A stretch of DNA of 64,000 nucleotides from NCBI RefSeq assembly GCF_003121845.1, contig NZ_QEWQ01000003.1, positions 188,501 through 252,500 of the forward strand, given 5' to 3'. The stretch is from Ignatzschineria ureiclastica (GTDB taxonomy: Bacteria; Pseudomonadota; Gammaproteobacteria; Cardiobacteriales; Wohlfahrtiimonadaceae). Both the position numbers and the translations under genes were made by a program. This document shows, piece after piece, positions 54,685 to 64,000 of the stretch. The notes beneath the pieces are model-generated. The model did no database searches. It saw nothing but the letters and a program-made list of their open reading frames with translations, and was not told the origin of the DNA. The number at the start of each line of letters is the position of its first letter. Within the stretch, counting starts at the first letter, position 1.

Positions 54685-55908
54685 TTATGCTTCGTCCTCC
54701 TCATCGTCCCAATCAGCACCTTCAGCCATCTCTTCATCTTCACAGAGTAAAATGCCGTCATTGACTAATTGCACCAGAAATTGCTTAGCAACATCTGAGC
54801 TTAAAGCCTCTTCCAGCGCTTCATATTCCAAAAACTCTGAATTGACAATATAAGTTACCAATGCCTTTTCCGACTTCGGTAGTGAGTAAGATTTACCGGC
54901 AGCAAAGAGATAAATTGCATCATTGATCTCCCGATGCAATAGCGTAATGCCGGGATGTACTTCAAGCGCGCCGCCATCATCTAAGAATTCAACAAGTGAT
55001 TCTTCATCCATCGGCTCATCGAGAGGCTCCGGTGTTTGAAACATCTTAGGTTCAGTAATAAAAGCCCCAAACCATTCACTCACCATCTCCCGATTATGGG
55101 TTAAGCTCTCTTGCAATACCGCCATTACTCGATCAATTGCATCATCTGTTAAGTGACCATATTCAGTGGCAACCGGCAGCGAAGGATCACTAAAACGGGC
55201 ATCCTCAGCAATCTTATCAAACTGCATTTCGATAAAATCTCGGAACATCTCCCGATGCTTCGGTGCGCGAAAGCCCACAGACCAGGTCACACTCCGACCA
55301 ATATTCACGCCATAATGACCAATTCTCGGGGGTAGATAGAGCATATCGCCAGGCTCTACAATCCACTCTTCATCCGCTTTGAAATTCTCAATCAGACGGA
55401 TATCCACGCCATCGACAAAGTCATCTTCGGAGACCGGCGCATAGCTAATCTGCCAACGCTTCTTCCCCATTCCTTGAATCAGGAATACATCATAATCATC
55501 CCAATGTGCACCAACGTTTCCGCCCTCTTCCCCAAGGCTCACTTGTAGATCATCTAAGCGCCAATTCGGGATAAATTGAAACGGCGCAGTCATCGCTTTT
55601 AATTCCGGCAGATTCTTCTCCACATCATTAATCACGAGCATCCACTTCTTATCTTTAAGAGCTGTAAAATCCGCCTCTACTGCCGGCCCCATTTTCAATT
55701 GCCAAGGACGCTCTCCTCCTGATTCAAAGATAAAACGAGAGGGAATAAAAGGCTCTAAGGCTAATCCAGCAATCTCATCGGCATCAATCGGATCTTCAAA
55801 ATCAGGAAATGCATTTTTAATAAAGAGCGGTTTCTTCTGCCAGTATTCAGTTAAAAATTCTCGAGCAGTCAAGCCACCTAAGAATGAAAGGGGTTTATCT
55901 TGTGTCAT
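54685..55908 (-). CDS. roxA: ribosomal protein L16 arginine hydroxylase
   Basis: 407 residues, JmjC/cupin 2-oxoglutarate-Fe(II) oxygenase of the YcfD type, which hydroxylates an arginine of ribosomal protein L16. The iron triad starts with AHWDDYDVF (H135, D137); the later LPPRIGHYGVNIG supplies the distal histidine. The N-terminal FLTEYWQKKPLFIKNAF is a family signature, and an acidic C-terminal winged-helix region follows. Likely same transcript as the DUF192 gene. Confidence 0.9.
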   Translation of the reverse strand: MTQDKPLSFLGGLTAREFLTEYWQKKPLFIKNAFPDFEDPIDADEIAGLALEPFIPSRFIFESGGERPWQLKMGPAVEADFTALKDKKWMLVINDVEKNLPELKAMTAPFQFIPNWRLDDLQVSLGEEGGNVGAHWDDYDVFLIQGMGKKRWQISYAPVSEDDFVDGVDIRLIENFKADEEWIVEPGDMLYLPPRIGHYGVNIGRSVTWSVGFRAPKHREMFRDFIEMQFDKIAEDARFSDPSLPVATEYGHLTDDAIDRVMAVLQESLTHNREMVSEWFGAFITEPKMFQTPEPLDEPMDEESLVEFLDDGGALEVHPGITLLHREINDAIYLFAAGKSYSLPKSEKALVTYIVNSEFLEYEALEEALSSDVAKQFLVQLVNDGILLCEDEEMAEGADWDDEEDEA

Positions 55909-56183
55909 AATATCTATCGCTTTTCAAAAATTAATATATCGCTATATCTATCTATATCTTGTATCAGATAATGATACTCGAATGAGTAGTAAAAAGACCA
56001 TTTAATAATAGAAGATATTACGCTATTTTCAGCATAATTCTTACACCTCTCCAACTTTACTTTGATCTATCACAATAATGGAGGTAAGCATTCTAGTCTG
56101 AAAATAGATCTGTTATAGTATGGCAAGACAACTCCTCATTGATGAGTCCTATCATCTTTTGTAACCACATTAAGCCGAGCGCT

Positions 56184-56975
56184 ATGAAAAAAAGAATTCT
56201 CTCCCTATTCGTTCCAACATTACTCAATTTCTCTTTCGCTCTCCAAGCGCAGATTGTGTCGCCTTACACCATTACGCAATATCAAGAGGAAGCGTGTCTT
56301 ACTAATCAGCAGAATGAGGAAGAGTGTTCAACCATCGACTTATCACTTCCTATTTACAAAGATCAACCTTGGCTTAATACTTATATTATCCATAATCTAA
56401 TTGGGGATTCTCAGTTTCAGATCGATCAGCCGATTGAAATACAGATCAAGCAATTCTTGAGCAGAGCCATTGCCGATATGATTGAGTATGATGCAGAATA
56501 TGACTCGATAGAAACACAACTTCTAGGACAAACAATCATCCCTAAAGGCCATTTTCAACACTTTTTCGCACTTTTGAATAGCAATGAAACCTATTTTAAA
56601 GGCGCAGCCCATGGCAATAGTGAACAATATTTCTATCTCTTAGATACCAAAACGCAGAAAATAGTGTCACTCAAAGCCCTACTTGTCGATGCTATCGCCG
56701 AAAAAAAATTGGCCAAATTACAATATAATGCGCTACAGCAACTCTTTAAAACATTAGAGATTGATATTCAAGAGCACTTTGCGGATGATACTTGGCAATT
56801 TATACCCTCCACAAATTTCATCCCTAGCAAAGCGGGATTAACTTTTTTATATAATCCTTATGAAATAGCGCCCTATGCACTCGGCACTATTGAAATCACG
56901 GTTCCCAAAGAAGCACTAAAAGGTATTGTGAAAGCGCCATTTCTAGAGATGATTGAGCGGTGGGAAGCCCCATAG
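56184..56975 (+). CDS. exported DUF3298/DUF4163-like protein
   Basis: 263 residues from MKKRILSLF; signal peptide to about residue 21. The mature domain resembles DUF4163/DUF3298 (also seen in RsiV-type lysozyme sensors): IDLSLPIYKDQPWLNTYI, HGNSEQYFYLLDTKTQKIVSLKALL and AGLTFLYNPYEIAPYALG. Two cysteines form a likely disulfide near the N-terminus (ACLTNQQNEEEC). Convergent with spoT, three bases apart. Function unknown. Confidence 0.78.
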   Translation: MKKRILSLFVPTLLNFSFALQAQIVSPYTITQYQEEACLTNQQNEEECSTIDLSLPIYKDQPWLNTYIIHNLIGDSQFQIDQPIEIQIKQFLSRAIADMIEYDAEYDSIETQLLGQTIIPKGHFQHFFALLNSNETYFKGAAHGNSEQYFYLLDTKTQKIVSLKALLVDAIAEKKLAKLQYNALQQLFKTLEIDIQEHFADDTWQFIPSTNFIPSKAGLTFLYNPYEIAPYALGTIEITVPKEALKGIVKAPFLEMIERWEAP

Positions 56976-56978
56976 ATT

Positions 56979-59159
56979 TTATCGGCGAGATACTCGCTCA
57001 ACCAGGGGTAATAATCGAAGTTCACGCATAATATCCGCTAAATGTTTACGATCACTCACATCCACGACAAAGCGGATTTTTACTAAATCATCACTCATAG
57101 GCTCTGAAGTAAATTCACCAAAATCGAGATTCATTTCGGTCACCTTAGCACTCACTGAAGCAATGGCCCCTCGGCGATTTTTGGCAATTAAGGTCAATTG
57201 TACCGGGAAATCGCCTTGTGCTTTCTTACTCCAAGCAAGCGGAATCCAGCGATCAGTCTGCTTCTTATAGTTTTCAACATTCGCACAATCTACTTGATGG
57301 ATCACCATGCCATGACGTTGACTCAAATAGCCAATAATAGACTCGCCAGGAAGCGGATAACAACAACGACCTAAGGTTGTTTTCATCTTCTCCGCACCGA
57401 TAATAATATCGTTAGAAACCTCTAAGCCATCATCCTCATCTTCAATACCATCATGCATCTCCACTTCTAAACCTTGTTTCACTAAGAAACGGTTAAGAAT
57501 ATAATGAATCGGATATTTACCTCGACCAATGGCAATAAGCAGTTCTTCTTTCGTTCCTAACTCAACCTCTTCAAGTAATAAATTCTTGTCTTGCTCTGTA
57601 AAATCACCTAGTTGAACGCCTTTCCCCTCTAATTCAGCAAATAGAAGCGATTCTCCTGCATGATAGGCCTCTTCATCTGTCAAGCGAGAGAGATAACTCA
57701 AGATACTCGTTCGAGCTCTGGCACTGACAACATAATCAAGCCATTTTGCCGTAGGTCTGACACCCTGTTCAGTGACAATCTCAACCGCTTGCCCATTATG
57801 CAGTGATTGTGAAAAGGGGACTTCTTGTCCATCTACAATCACTGCCTTACAGCGATTTCCTACTTCAGTATGTACTGCATAAGCAAAATCAATACCTGTT
57901 GAACCTTTGGGAAGCTCGATAATTTTCCCTTTAGGTGTAAAGAGATAGATCTCTTTCGGGAAGAGATTCGCTTTCATCGCCTCCATAAATTCTTGCGATG
58001 AAATACCAGAATCTTGTAATTCATTAACGGAATCGAGCCATTGATTGGTTCGGCTCTGATTATGCCCCTGCCCTTCATAAGCATCTTTATAACGCCAATG
58101 CGCAGCTGCACCCGCCTCAGCAATGACGTGCATATCTCGCGTACGGATCTGAACCTCGACCGGTAATCCATTACGTCCAAAAACGATCGTATGCAAACTC
58201 TGATAACCATTCCCTTTAGGAATCGCAATATAATCTTTAAAGCCACCAATAATCGGTTTATAGAGCTGATGTACCATTCCTAAAACGCGATAACATTCAT
58301 CCACTGTTGAGACAATAACACGAATAGCAAAAATATCGTAAACTAGCTCAATCTTACCCTTGACCTTCAGCTTATTATAGATACTCCAGAGATGTTTTTT
58401 CCGGGTTGAAATGCGAGAGAGAATATTACTGCGCACCAAGCGATCATAGATCGTATCTTTAATTCGTGTTAAGTTCTCGCTCTCATTTTGATATTTATGC
58501 TCTATCGCTTTCGCAAGAACACGATAGCGCATAGGATAGATATTCTCAAAGCAGAGGTTTTCAAGATAGACTTGCAGTACATACATTCCAAGTCGAGCGG
58601 CAATCGGTGCATAAATCTCTAAAGTTTCATTGGCAATACGACGCTTTTTATAGGGTTGCAGCGAACCTAAAGTGCGCATATTATGCAGCCGGTCCGCAAG
58701 CTTAACCATAATAATCCGAAGATCTTTAGTCATAGCTAAGATCATCTTACGGAAATTCTCCGCTTTTGCTTCCTCTTTCGAGCGGAACTTCATCTGCGTT
58801 AATTTGGTAACGCCATCGACAATCTTCGCAACATCTTCCCCAAATTCGAGGGCAATCTCATCATAACCAATCTCAGTATCTTCGATCACATCGTGCAGTA
58901 CCGCGCCGACTAAAGAGGCTTTATCGATCTGTACTTCACTCAAAATCAAGGCAACCGCAATCGGATGGAAGATATAAGGTTCTCCAGATGAACGAAATTG
59001 CTCTTGATGCGCAAATGCACCAAAAATACAGGCTCGCTCTACCTCTTTAACCTCATCTTCTGGCAAATAGCGCCCAATAATCCGAAGTAAACGATCAACC
59101 TTGATCTCAAACTCCGCACGCCATGGCAGAAGATTCGCAGGAAGCTGGTTCTGTTCCAT
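56979..59159 (-). CDS. spoT: bifunctional (p)ppGpp synthetase/hydrolase SpoT
   Basis: 726 residues. N-terminal hydrolase HD domain is intact (HPIAVALIL, HDVIEDTEIGYD with HD at 89-90). The synthetase domain has YDIFAIRVIV and FKDYIAIPKGNGYQSLHT, then TGS (IYLFTPKGKIIELPKGSTGIDFAY) and a C-terminal ACT domain. Both activities look possible. Downstream of rpoZ on the same strand with a 123-base gap, the usual gmk-rpoZ-spoT order. Confidence 0.96.
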   Translation of the reverse strand: MEQNQLPANLLPWRAEFEIKVDRLLRIIGRYLPEDEVKEVERACIFGAFAHQEQFRSSGEPYIFHPIAVALILSEVQIDKASLVGAVLHDVIEDTEIGYDEIALEFGEDVAKIVDGVTKLTQMKFRSKEEAKAENFRKMILAMTKDLRIIMVKLADRLHNMRTLGSLQPYKKRRIANETLEIYAPIAARLGMYVLQVYLENLCFENIYPMRYRVLAKAIEHKYQNESENLTRIKDTIYDRLVRSNILSRISTRKKHLWSIYNKLKVKGKIELVYDIFAIRVIVSTVDECYRVLGMVHQLYKPIIGGFKDYIAIPKGNGYQSLHTIVFGRNGLPVEVQIRTRDMHVIAEAGAAAHWRYKDAYEGQGHNQSRTNQWLDSVNELQDSGISSQEFMEAMKANLFPKEIYLFTPKGKIIELPKGSTGIDFAYAVHTEVGNRCKAVIVDGQEVPFSQSLHNGQAVEIVTEQGVRPTAKWLDYVVSARARTSILSYLSRLTDEEAYHAGESLLFAELEGKGVQLGDFTEQDKNLLLEEVELGTKEELLIAIGRGKYPIHYILNRFLVKQGLEVEMHDGIEDEDDGLEVSNDIIIGAEKMKTTLGRCCYPLPGESIIGYLSQRHGMVIHQVDCANVENYKKQTDRWIPLAWSKKAQGDFPVQLTLIAKNRRGAIASVSAKVTEMNLDFGEFTSEPMSDDLVKIRFVVDVSDRKHLADIMRELRLLPLVERVSRR

Positions 59160-59249
59160 AAATATCCCCTCTAAAACCGCTCGATCTTACCAAGACGATC
59201 TTTACCGTTACGATCTATATAGATTCATACTGATTTACAATACTAATTG

Positions 59250-59277
59250 CAATATCAATATCAATATCGATATCGAT
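59250..59277. repeat. ATATCA hexanucleotide repeats
   Basis: About four copies of AATATC/GATATC between rpoZ and spoT. Short, slippage-prone; lies close enough to the spoT start to affect the leader RNA. Confidence 0.5.
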
Positions 59278-59282
59278 CTTGA

Positions 59283-59513
59283 TTAAAACTCAACGTTATA
59301 CGCTGCTTCTTTAGCATTGATTTCATCTGCACTAATTCCACCTTTTGCAATCTCTCTTAATGCAATCACTGTAGGTTTCGATGCTTTACTTGTTCTGGGT
59401 ACTGTTGGCTCTTCGCCACGCTCAAGTTGTCTTGCTCTTTTTGCAGCGACAGTCACTAACTGAAAACGGTTATCTACTTTTTCTAAACAATCTTGTACGG
59501 TTACACGTGCCAT
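59283..59513 (-). CDS. rpoZ: RNA polymerase omega subunit
   Basis: 76 residues, slightly shorter than the E. coli protein. [20 protein letters not shown] and AAKRARQL are invariant features; [11 protein letters not shown] matches the C-terminal helix. Aids assembly of beta-prime and ppGpp binding. Ribosome site AGGGAG. Confidence 0.95.
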   Translation of the reverse strand: MARVTVQDCLEKVDNRFQLVTVAAKRARQLERGEEPTVPRTSKASKPTVIALREIAKGGISADEINAKEAAYNVEF

Positions 59514-59860
59514 TGGATTTTAACTCCCTAAAATTTGTTCTTACATATACTTCAATATTTCTTTGATCTCTCATTTTTGATCAAAGAAATATTTAATCTC
59601 ATGATCTTTAATCTATAGTTAATCTATAGGCTTAGTATACTGATCATTTACTATACCCCATTTCCTATAGAGGCGATATCCTCTAAACTTGAAAAGTCGA
59701 GATAAATGTTTCAGAAAAGGCATCTAACAAATATTTAAATCGCTCAATAAATCAATTAACTATTAAATAAAATCAATCAAGGTTGTACACAATATTTAAC
59801 CTTTCTACTTACGAAATCTGTATAAAGGGGCGACATTATACCCCTAAATTGATTATCCAT
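59514..59860. other. intergenic between gmk and rpoZ
   Basis: 347 AT-rich bases with a GATCAAAGAAATAT / ATTTCTTTGATC inverted pair near 59552-59592. Could be a terminator or attenuator, but has no T-run. No gene. Confidence 0.45.
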
Positions 59861-60508
59861 TTAGATTTTTTCCACAAGAAGCCGGTGTAATAATGCTCTG
59901 TTATGGGACTTCTGATAATGGATTCTCAAACGATTAGCTGCAAATATCGCCTGCAATTCATGCAGCGCCACTTCAAACTCATCATTCACCACTAAATAAT
60001 CAAAACGCTCATAATGTGCGATCTGATTCACCGCATCTTCCATCCGTTTTGCCACAACCATCGGTTCATCTTGCTTGCGTGCAGAGAGTCGTTTTTCAAG
60101 TGCTGTAATTGACGGCGGAACAATAAAGATTAATTCGGCTTCTGGCATAATGCGTTTGACTGCTTCAGCCCCCTGCCAATCAATGACAAGCACAACATCC
60201 TGACCGGTCGCCGTATGCTTTTCAACTTCTTGAAGTGATGTTCCATAAAGATTATCAAATACTTGCGCATATTCTAAAAATGCACCTTGACCGATCATCT
60301 CTTCAAATCGATTTCGCGTTACAAAGTGATAATCATAACCATCTTGCTCCCCTTTACGTGGCGCGCGAGTGGTATGGGTCACAGCACGAGTAATCTTCTT
60401 ATCTTGCGCCATTAATGCTTCTACAAGGCTTGTTTTACCACCACCTGAAGGCGCTGAAATCACATAGACATGACCAATATTCTCTGCTTTTTGTTGCGTC
60501 TGTTTCAT
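59861..60508 (-). CDS. gmk: guanylate kinase
   Basis: 215 residues from the ATG at 60508. P-loop SAPSGGGKTSLVEAL (about 18-32); TTRAPRKGEQDGYDYHF and GTSLQEVEKHTATG bind GMP. Converts GMP to GDP. First of the gmk-rpoZ-spoT set, divergent from ialB. Confidence 0.95.
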   Translation of the reverse strand: MKQTQQKAENIGHVYVISAPSGGGKTSLVEALMAQDKKITRAVTHTTRAPRKGEQDGYDYHFVTRNRFEEMIGQGAFLEYAQVFDNLYGTSLQEVEKHTATGQDVVLVIDWQGAEAVKRIMPEAELIFIVPPSITALEKRLSARKQDEPMVVAKRMEDAVNQIAHYERFDYLVVNDEFEVALHELQAIFAANRLRIHYQKSHNRALLHRLLVEKI

Positions 60509-60557
60509 CACTTTAACTCTCTATTTCTACTGTAATGTCGATAACGATATGCTTTTC

Positions 60558-60585
60558 TTGAAGGATTATTGAAGTAGTATATAAT
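60558..60585 (+). promoter_or_regulatory. sigma-70 promoter for ialB
   Basis: TTGAAG at 60558 and TATAAT at 60580, 16-base spacing, 85 bases before the ialB start. Confidence 0.6.
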
Positions 60586-60670
60586 AAACCGCTAGTAATG
60601 ATTATTCTATTTACTGAAAATCAAAACTGTTAGCGTTTCCTATTGTATGTATACGGAGTAAAACCCAATT

Positions 60671-61255
60671 ATGTTGAAAAAACTATTCTTAAGCGCAAGC
60701 GTTGCGCTCCTACTCGGCGGCGTCGCTTCTGCACAAGGTCAAACTGAGGTAATCTATCTCAAACAGCATGGGGACTGGAAAGTTGAGTGCTTACAAGATG
60801 ATTCGCCAGCAGGGACTTTTGAGAACTGCCTTATGTCAACAACTGGCGACATAGAGCTTACGAATCCAAATGATGAGACTCAAAAGCAAAAAATCAAAGC
60901 ATTAAGAGCGTCGGTTGTTTATCTTGATGGTAACCCAACACTGATCTTTAGTGCACTTCCTGGCGCACTTTTAATTCCTGGTCTTGAGCTTCAAATCGAT
61001 GGTAAACAACTTGAGATTGAAGGCAACAAAGTAACAGGTTTAAGTTTTGAGCGCTGCTTACCAGATGGTTGTATCACAGGTCTTCCCATCAATGATCCTA
61101 AGGTGCTCGAAACCCTTAAGAAATCAGGTAAATTAAATGTGAGCTATACCCATGACTTCTTAGGGCCTGATGCGAACAATGTAAAAATTGACCTTTCAAT
61201 GAAAGGCTTCACAAATGGATTAGATGATTTAGCAAAACAATCAGAAGCTAAATAA
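60671..61255 (+). CDS. invasion-associated locus B (IalB) family protein
   Basis: 194 residues. Signal peptide to about residue 21 (GGVASAQG). The body matches the IalB/PF06776 type: HGDWKVECLQDD, ENCLMSTTG, SALPGALLIPGLELQIDGKQ and FERCLPDGCITGLPIN; four cysteines should form two disulfides. Periplasmic or surface; associated with host-cell invasion in Bartonella but common in free-living species. Own promoter and terminator. Confidence 0.88.
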   Translation: MLKKLFLSASVALLLGGVASAQGQTEVIYLKQHGDWKVECLQDDSPAGTFENCLMSTTGDIELTNPNDETQKQKIKALRASVVYLDGNPTLIFSALPGALLIPGLELQIDGKQLEIEGNKVTGLSFERCLPDGCITGLPINDPKVLETLKKSGKLNVSYTHDFLGPDANNVKIDLSMKGFTNGLDDLAKQSEAK

Positions 61256-61280
61256 TTTTTCATAAATAAAATCAGCTATC

Positions 61281-61312
61281 AAAGGGATCAACATTGGTTT
61301 GATCCCTTTTTT
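61281..61312 (+). terminator. terminator of the ialB-like gene
   Basis: AAAGGGATCA / TGATCCCTTT stem then TTT. Confidence 0.92.
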
Positions 61313-61400
61313 AGATTATAATTTATGATTGTCTCCCTTTCTCTAAGCGCTATTTCGCACTGCGAATAATACGCGTCGTTATTACTTTGAAATTTACAAA

Positions 61401-61457
61401 TAGATTGTTTGAAAAAGACTGTTTGAACAAGACTGTTTAAAAAACTGTTTAAAAATT
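61401..61457. repeat. GACTGTTTGAAAAA-type tandem repeats
   Basis: Four imperfect ~13-14-bp units of ACTGTTTRAAMAA in the 414-base gap before mnmG. The rest of the gap shows no gene. Confidence 0.65.
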
Positions 61458-61669
61458 GAAAGGTATATGAGCGTTATAGATGACCTCATGAGCACTTCAA
61501 AAAATTAGAGAAAGCTTGGAAACTCTAAAAAATATTACAATCGCACTCAATGAGAATAAACCTGCAATAATGGTCTCTACGAATGTTGATCTATGCATTT
61601 TTATCACAACTCAAGGGTCATGATTTCCCCTTCCTTTTGATCTAACTTATTAAGAAAAGCCGTTTATCT

Positions 61670-63583
61670 ATGGACTATCCTCAACACTTTGGCGTTATTA
61701 TCATCGGCGGTGGCCATGCCGGTACAGAAGCAGCCCTTGCATCTGCAAGATTGGGCGTTCCCACTCTTCTTTTAACTCATAATATCGAAACCTTAGGGCA
61801 ATTGAGCTGTAATCCTGCAATTGGCGGTATCGGTAAAGGGCAAATTGTCAAAGAGATCGATGCGCTCGGCGGTGCTATGGCGCATGTCACTGATCTTTCT
61901 GGTATTCAATTTCGGATTTTGAATGCATCAAAAGGCCCAGCCGTTCGCTCAACGCGCGCGCAGGCAGATCGTACACTTTACAAAACAGCGATGCGAAAAA
62001 TCCTTGAGAACCAGCCAAATCTCTATATCTTCCAACAGGCTGCCGATGATCTAATTCTCAAAGGCGATAAAGTCTGTGGCGTCATTACCCAAACAGGTAT
62101 TCGCTTCCATAGTGAAACGGTCGTTCTCACAGCCGGTACATTCTTATCCGGCTTAATTCATATTGGAATGTCTAACTATAGTGGTGGCCGAATGGGGGAT
62201 ACTGCGTCTATTACCCTATCGCATAAATTAGCAGAGCTCAATCTTCGTAAAGGTCGCCTTAAAACAGGTACTCCGCCGCGGATTGATGGCAAAAGTATCG
62301 ATTTTTCCAATATGACAGAACAGCCTGGCGATACTCCCTGCCCTGTTTTCTCCTATTTAGGTCGAGTGGAAGAGCATCCTCGGCAGGTCTCTTGTTGGAC
62401 CACTTATACCAATGAACGCACCCACGATATTATTCGTAGCGGTTTAGATCGTTCACCGATGTATGCCGATAATAAAACGATCGAAGGTTTAGGCCCACGT
62501 TACTGCCCTTCTGTAGAAGATAAGATTATGAAATTTGCCGATAAAGATCAGCATCATGTCTTCTTAGAACCTGAAGGGCTCGAAACGCACGAATATTATC
62601 CTAATGGCATCTCAACCAGCTTGCCCTTTGATATCCAATTACAATTGGTCAGATCCATCCCCGGTATGGAAAATGCCCATATCACGCGCCCAGGTTATGC
62701 CATTGAGTATGATTTTTACGATCCCCGGGATCTTAAATTTACCCTCGAAACGAAAGCAATTCAGAACCTCTACTTCGCCGGTCAAATTAATGGTACAACC
62801 GGTTATGAAGAGGCCGCTGCGCAGGGTTTATTAGCAGGGTTAAATGCCGCGCGCCGTTATCTTGAACAAGAAGCTTGGTACCCTAAACGTCACGAGGCGT
62901 ATATCGGTGTGATGGTAGATGATCTAATTAATCTTGGGGTTCGCGAACCTTACCGGATGTTTACCTCACGGGCAGAACATCGGCTTATTTTACGAGAAGA
63001 TAATGCCGATGAGCGCTTAACGCCGATTGGCCGAGAATTAGGACTTGTGGATGATCATCGTTGGGAAGCATTTCTTGAGAAACAAGAGCTGATCGAAAAG
63101 GCTGAACAACAATTTAGAGATTGGATGGTCAAAGCCGATTCTCCAGCAGGTGAGAAGCTTGAAAAAGAGCATAATCTCCCACTTAAACAGAATATCCGTG
63201 CGCTCAATCTCTTAAAACGCCCAGAAGTAACACTCTCTGTGTTAGAGAGCCTTGAGGATGATAATGGCCCTCATTTTGCCGATTATCCTGTAGAAATTTT
63301 ACAAAAAATTGAAATTCACACTAAATATGAAGGGTATATTAATCGCAACCTAGAAGATATTCAGCGAAATCAAAAATTTGAAAATGCCCCCTTGCCGGCA
63401 CACGTGGATTATAGCCAAATTGAAGGCCTCTCCATTGAGATTCAAGAACGCCTTAATCAAGCACAACCTGAAACGATTGGCCAAGCTTCTCGAGTTCAAG
63501 GCGTCACACCGGCAGCGATCTCGCTCATTTTAGTACATTTAAGAAAAGGGAAACTCCCTACACAAAATAGTCGAAAGGATTAA
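61670..63583 (+). CDS. mnmG: tRNA uridine-34 cmnm5 modification enzyme MnmG
   Basis: 637 residues. FAD-binding [19 protein letters not shown] at the N-terminus, [22 protein letters not shown] and [11 protein letters not shown] are invariant; the C-terminal helical domain is complete. With MnmE it puts the carboxymethylaminomethyl group on wobble uridine. The usual rsmG neighbour is not next; the following gene encodes an exported protein. Confidence 0.97.
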   Translation: MDYPQHFGVIIIGGGHAGTEAALASARLGVPTLLLTHNIETLGQLSCNPAIGGIGKGQIVKEIDALGGAMAHVTDLSGIQFRILNASKGPAVRSTRAQADRTLYKTAMRKILENQPNLYIFQQAADDLILKGDKVCGVITQTGIRFHSETVVLTAGTFLSGLIHIGMSNYSGGRMGDTASITLSHKLAELNLRKGRLKTGTPPRIDGKSIDFSNMTEQPGDTPCPVFSYLGRVEEHPRQVSCWTTYTNERTHDIIRSGLDRSPMYADNKTIEGLGPRYCPSVEDKIMKFADKDQHHVFLEPEGLETHEYYPNGISTSLPFDIQLQLVRSIPGMENAHITRPGYAIEYDFYDPRDLKFTLETKAIQNLYFAGQINGTTGYEEAAAQGLLAGLNAARRYLEQEAWYPKRHEAYIGVMVDDLINLGVREPYRMFTSRAEHRLILREDNADERLTPIGRELGLVDDHRWEAFLEKQELIEKAEQQFRDWMVKADSPAGEKLEKEHNLPLKQNIRALNLLKRPEVTLSVLESLEDDNGPHFADYPVEILQKIEIHTKYEGYINRNLEDIQRNQKFENAPLPAHVDYSQIEGLSIEIQERLNQAQPETIGQASRVQGVTPAAISLILVHLRKGKLPTQNSRKD

Positions 63584-63590
63584 TTATATT

Positions 63591-64000
63591 ATGCGTAAAG
63601 CTGTATTGAACGTAGCACTCTCATCATTACTGCTATTATCCCCCACATTTGCCAATAACTTGATTGATCTGCTCAAAGATAGTCAAGATCCCAAAGTGGA
63701 TTCTCTTACAGAATATCAGGATGATAATGTTCTCTACTTCAAAGATATCTACGGCTTTACGCTCTATGATTACACTAAGCCGAAACAAAATGAAGCGCTC
63801 AAACAGTGGTTAGAAACCCAAAATATCGCCACAGGCGTTACCCCTGAAGTGATTCAGAGAGCGCAGATTTGGCTCTATCTGCTCGATTATCCTATTGATA
63901 ACTTAGATGGCAAGATGAGCGAAGCCTTTAAAGCACATATTGTTGATTATCAAAAGAAAAATAATCTACCCATTATTGCCGACATTGCACCGGAATGGTT
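63591..64000 (+). CDS. exported protein with peptidoglycan-binding-like repeat, 5' part
   Basis: Runs off the right edge; 136 residues visible. Signal peptide about 1-21 (MRKAVLNVALSSLLL... TFA). Residues ~95-125 (VIQRAQIWLYLLDYPIDNLD then GKMSEAFKAHIVDYQ) follow the three-helix pattern of a PG_binding_1 domain. Seven bases after mnmG, so co-transcribed. Function unknown. Confidence 0.7.
   Translation, partial: MRKAVLNVALSSLLLLSPTFANNLIDLLKDSQDPKVDSLTEYQDDNVLYFKDIYGFTLYDYTKPKQNEALKQWLETQNIATGVTPEVIQRAQIWLYLLDYPIDNLDGKMSEAFKAHIVDYQKKNNLPIIADIAPEW

Overview
The window reads as chromosomal DNA of an AT-rich gammaproteobacterium. Housekeeping proteins (IspB, RecG, PNPase/S15, RoxA, SpoT/omega/Gmk, MnmG) are clearly gammaproteobacterial in type. 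The general flavour suggests the Cardiobacteriales (Ignatzschineria/Wohlfahrtiimonas-like), but that is an impression from protein style, not a tested placement.

Layout. 1-8.8 kb is ordinary: the 5' end of chaA, a zinc-ribbon membrane protein, ispB, a ypfJ-type metalloprotease, an ankyrin protein, gabD and gdhA. 8.8-28.5 kb is an accessory/defence island. It holds two coiled-coil genes, a 96-bp duplicated structured element, CRISPR array 1, a phosphoribosyltransferase gene facing a DprA/SLOG-like gene, a 14-residue-repeat exported protein, a small lipoprotein and CRISPR array 2. After array 2 comes a leftward module cas2-cas1-cas2-cas6-csx16, then a complete leftward type III-B operon (two CARF proteins followed by cmr1-cmr6) and a DUF4258 gene. 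28.6-64 kb returns to core and metabolic genes: recG, an acyltransferase, a DUF1445 protein, an odd K+-channel-like protein, two alcohol/glycerol dehydrogenases, a DyP peroxidase, NUDIX and esterase genes, a methyltransferase-HNH fusion, a MipA-like protein, an HlyD/ABC-2 permease operon, a LysR/DadA pair, small membrane proteins, pnp-rpsO, roxA, spoT-rpoZ-gmk, ialB and mnmG, plus a truncated exported protein at the right edge.

How the island should work (known families plus inference). Both arrays are transcribed leftward from near-identical leaders on their right. Cas6 would cut the 36-nt repeats, and Cmr1-6 would bind target RNA. Cas10/Cmr2 keeps its GGDD cyclase motif but has no N-terminal HD nuclease, so immunity should rest on cyclic oligoadenylate signalling. 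The receivers are encoded in the same operon: a Card1/Can2-type CARF-nuclease and an NE0113-family CARF protein. Csx16, a predicted ring-nuclease-type protein, may switch the signal off. Two spacers, one in each array, share 15 nt and read in the same frame as similar peptides, suggesting repeated sampling of one gene family in the correct orientation for RNA targeting.

Other structure. A palindromic 10-mer, GCAAATTTGT, occurs in front of several island operons, with a 9/10 match in both CRISPR leaders. A ~165-bp dispersed repeat family lies in intergenic regions across the window. No tRNA or rRNA gene was recognised.
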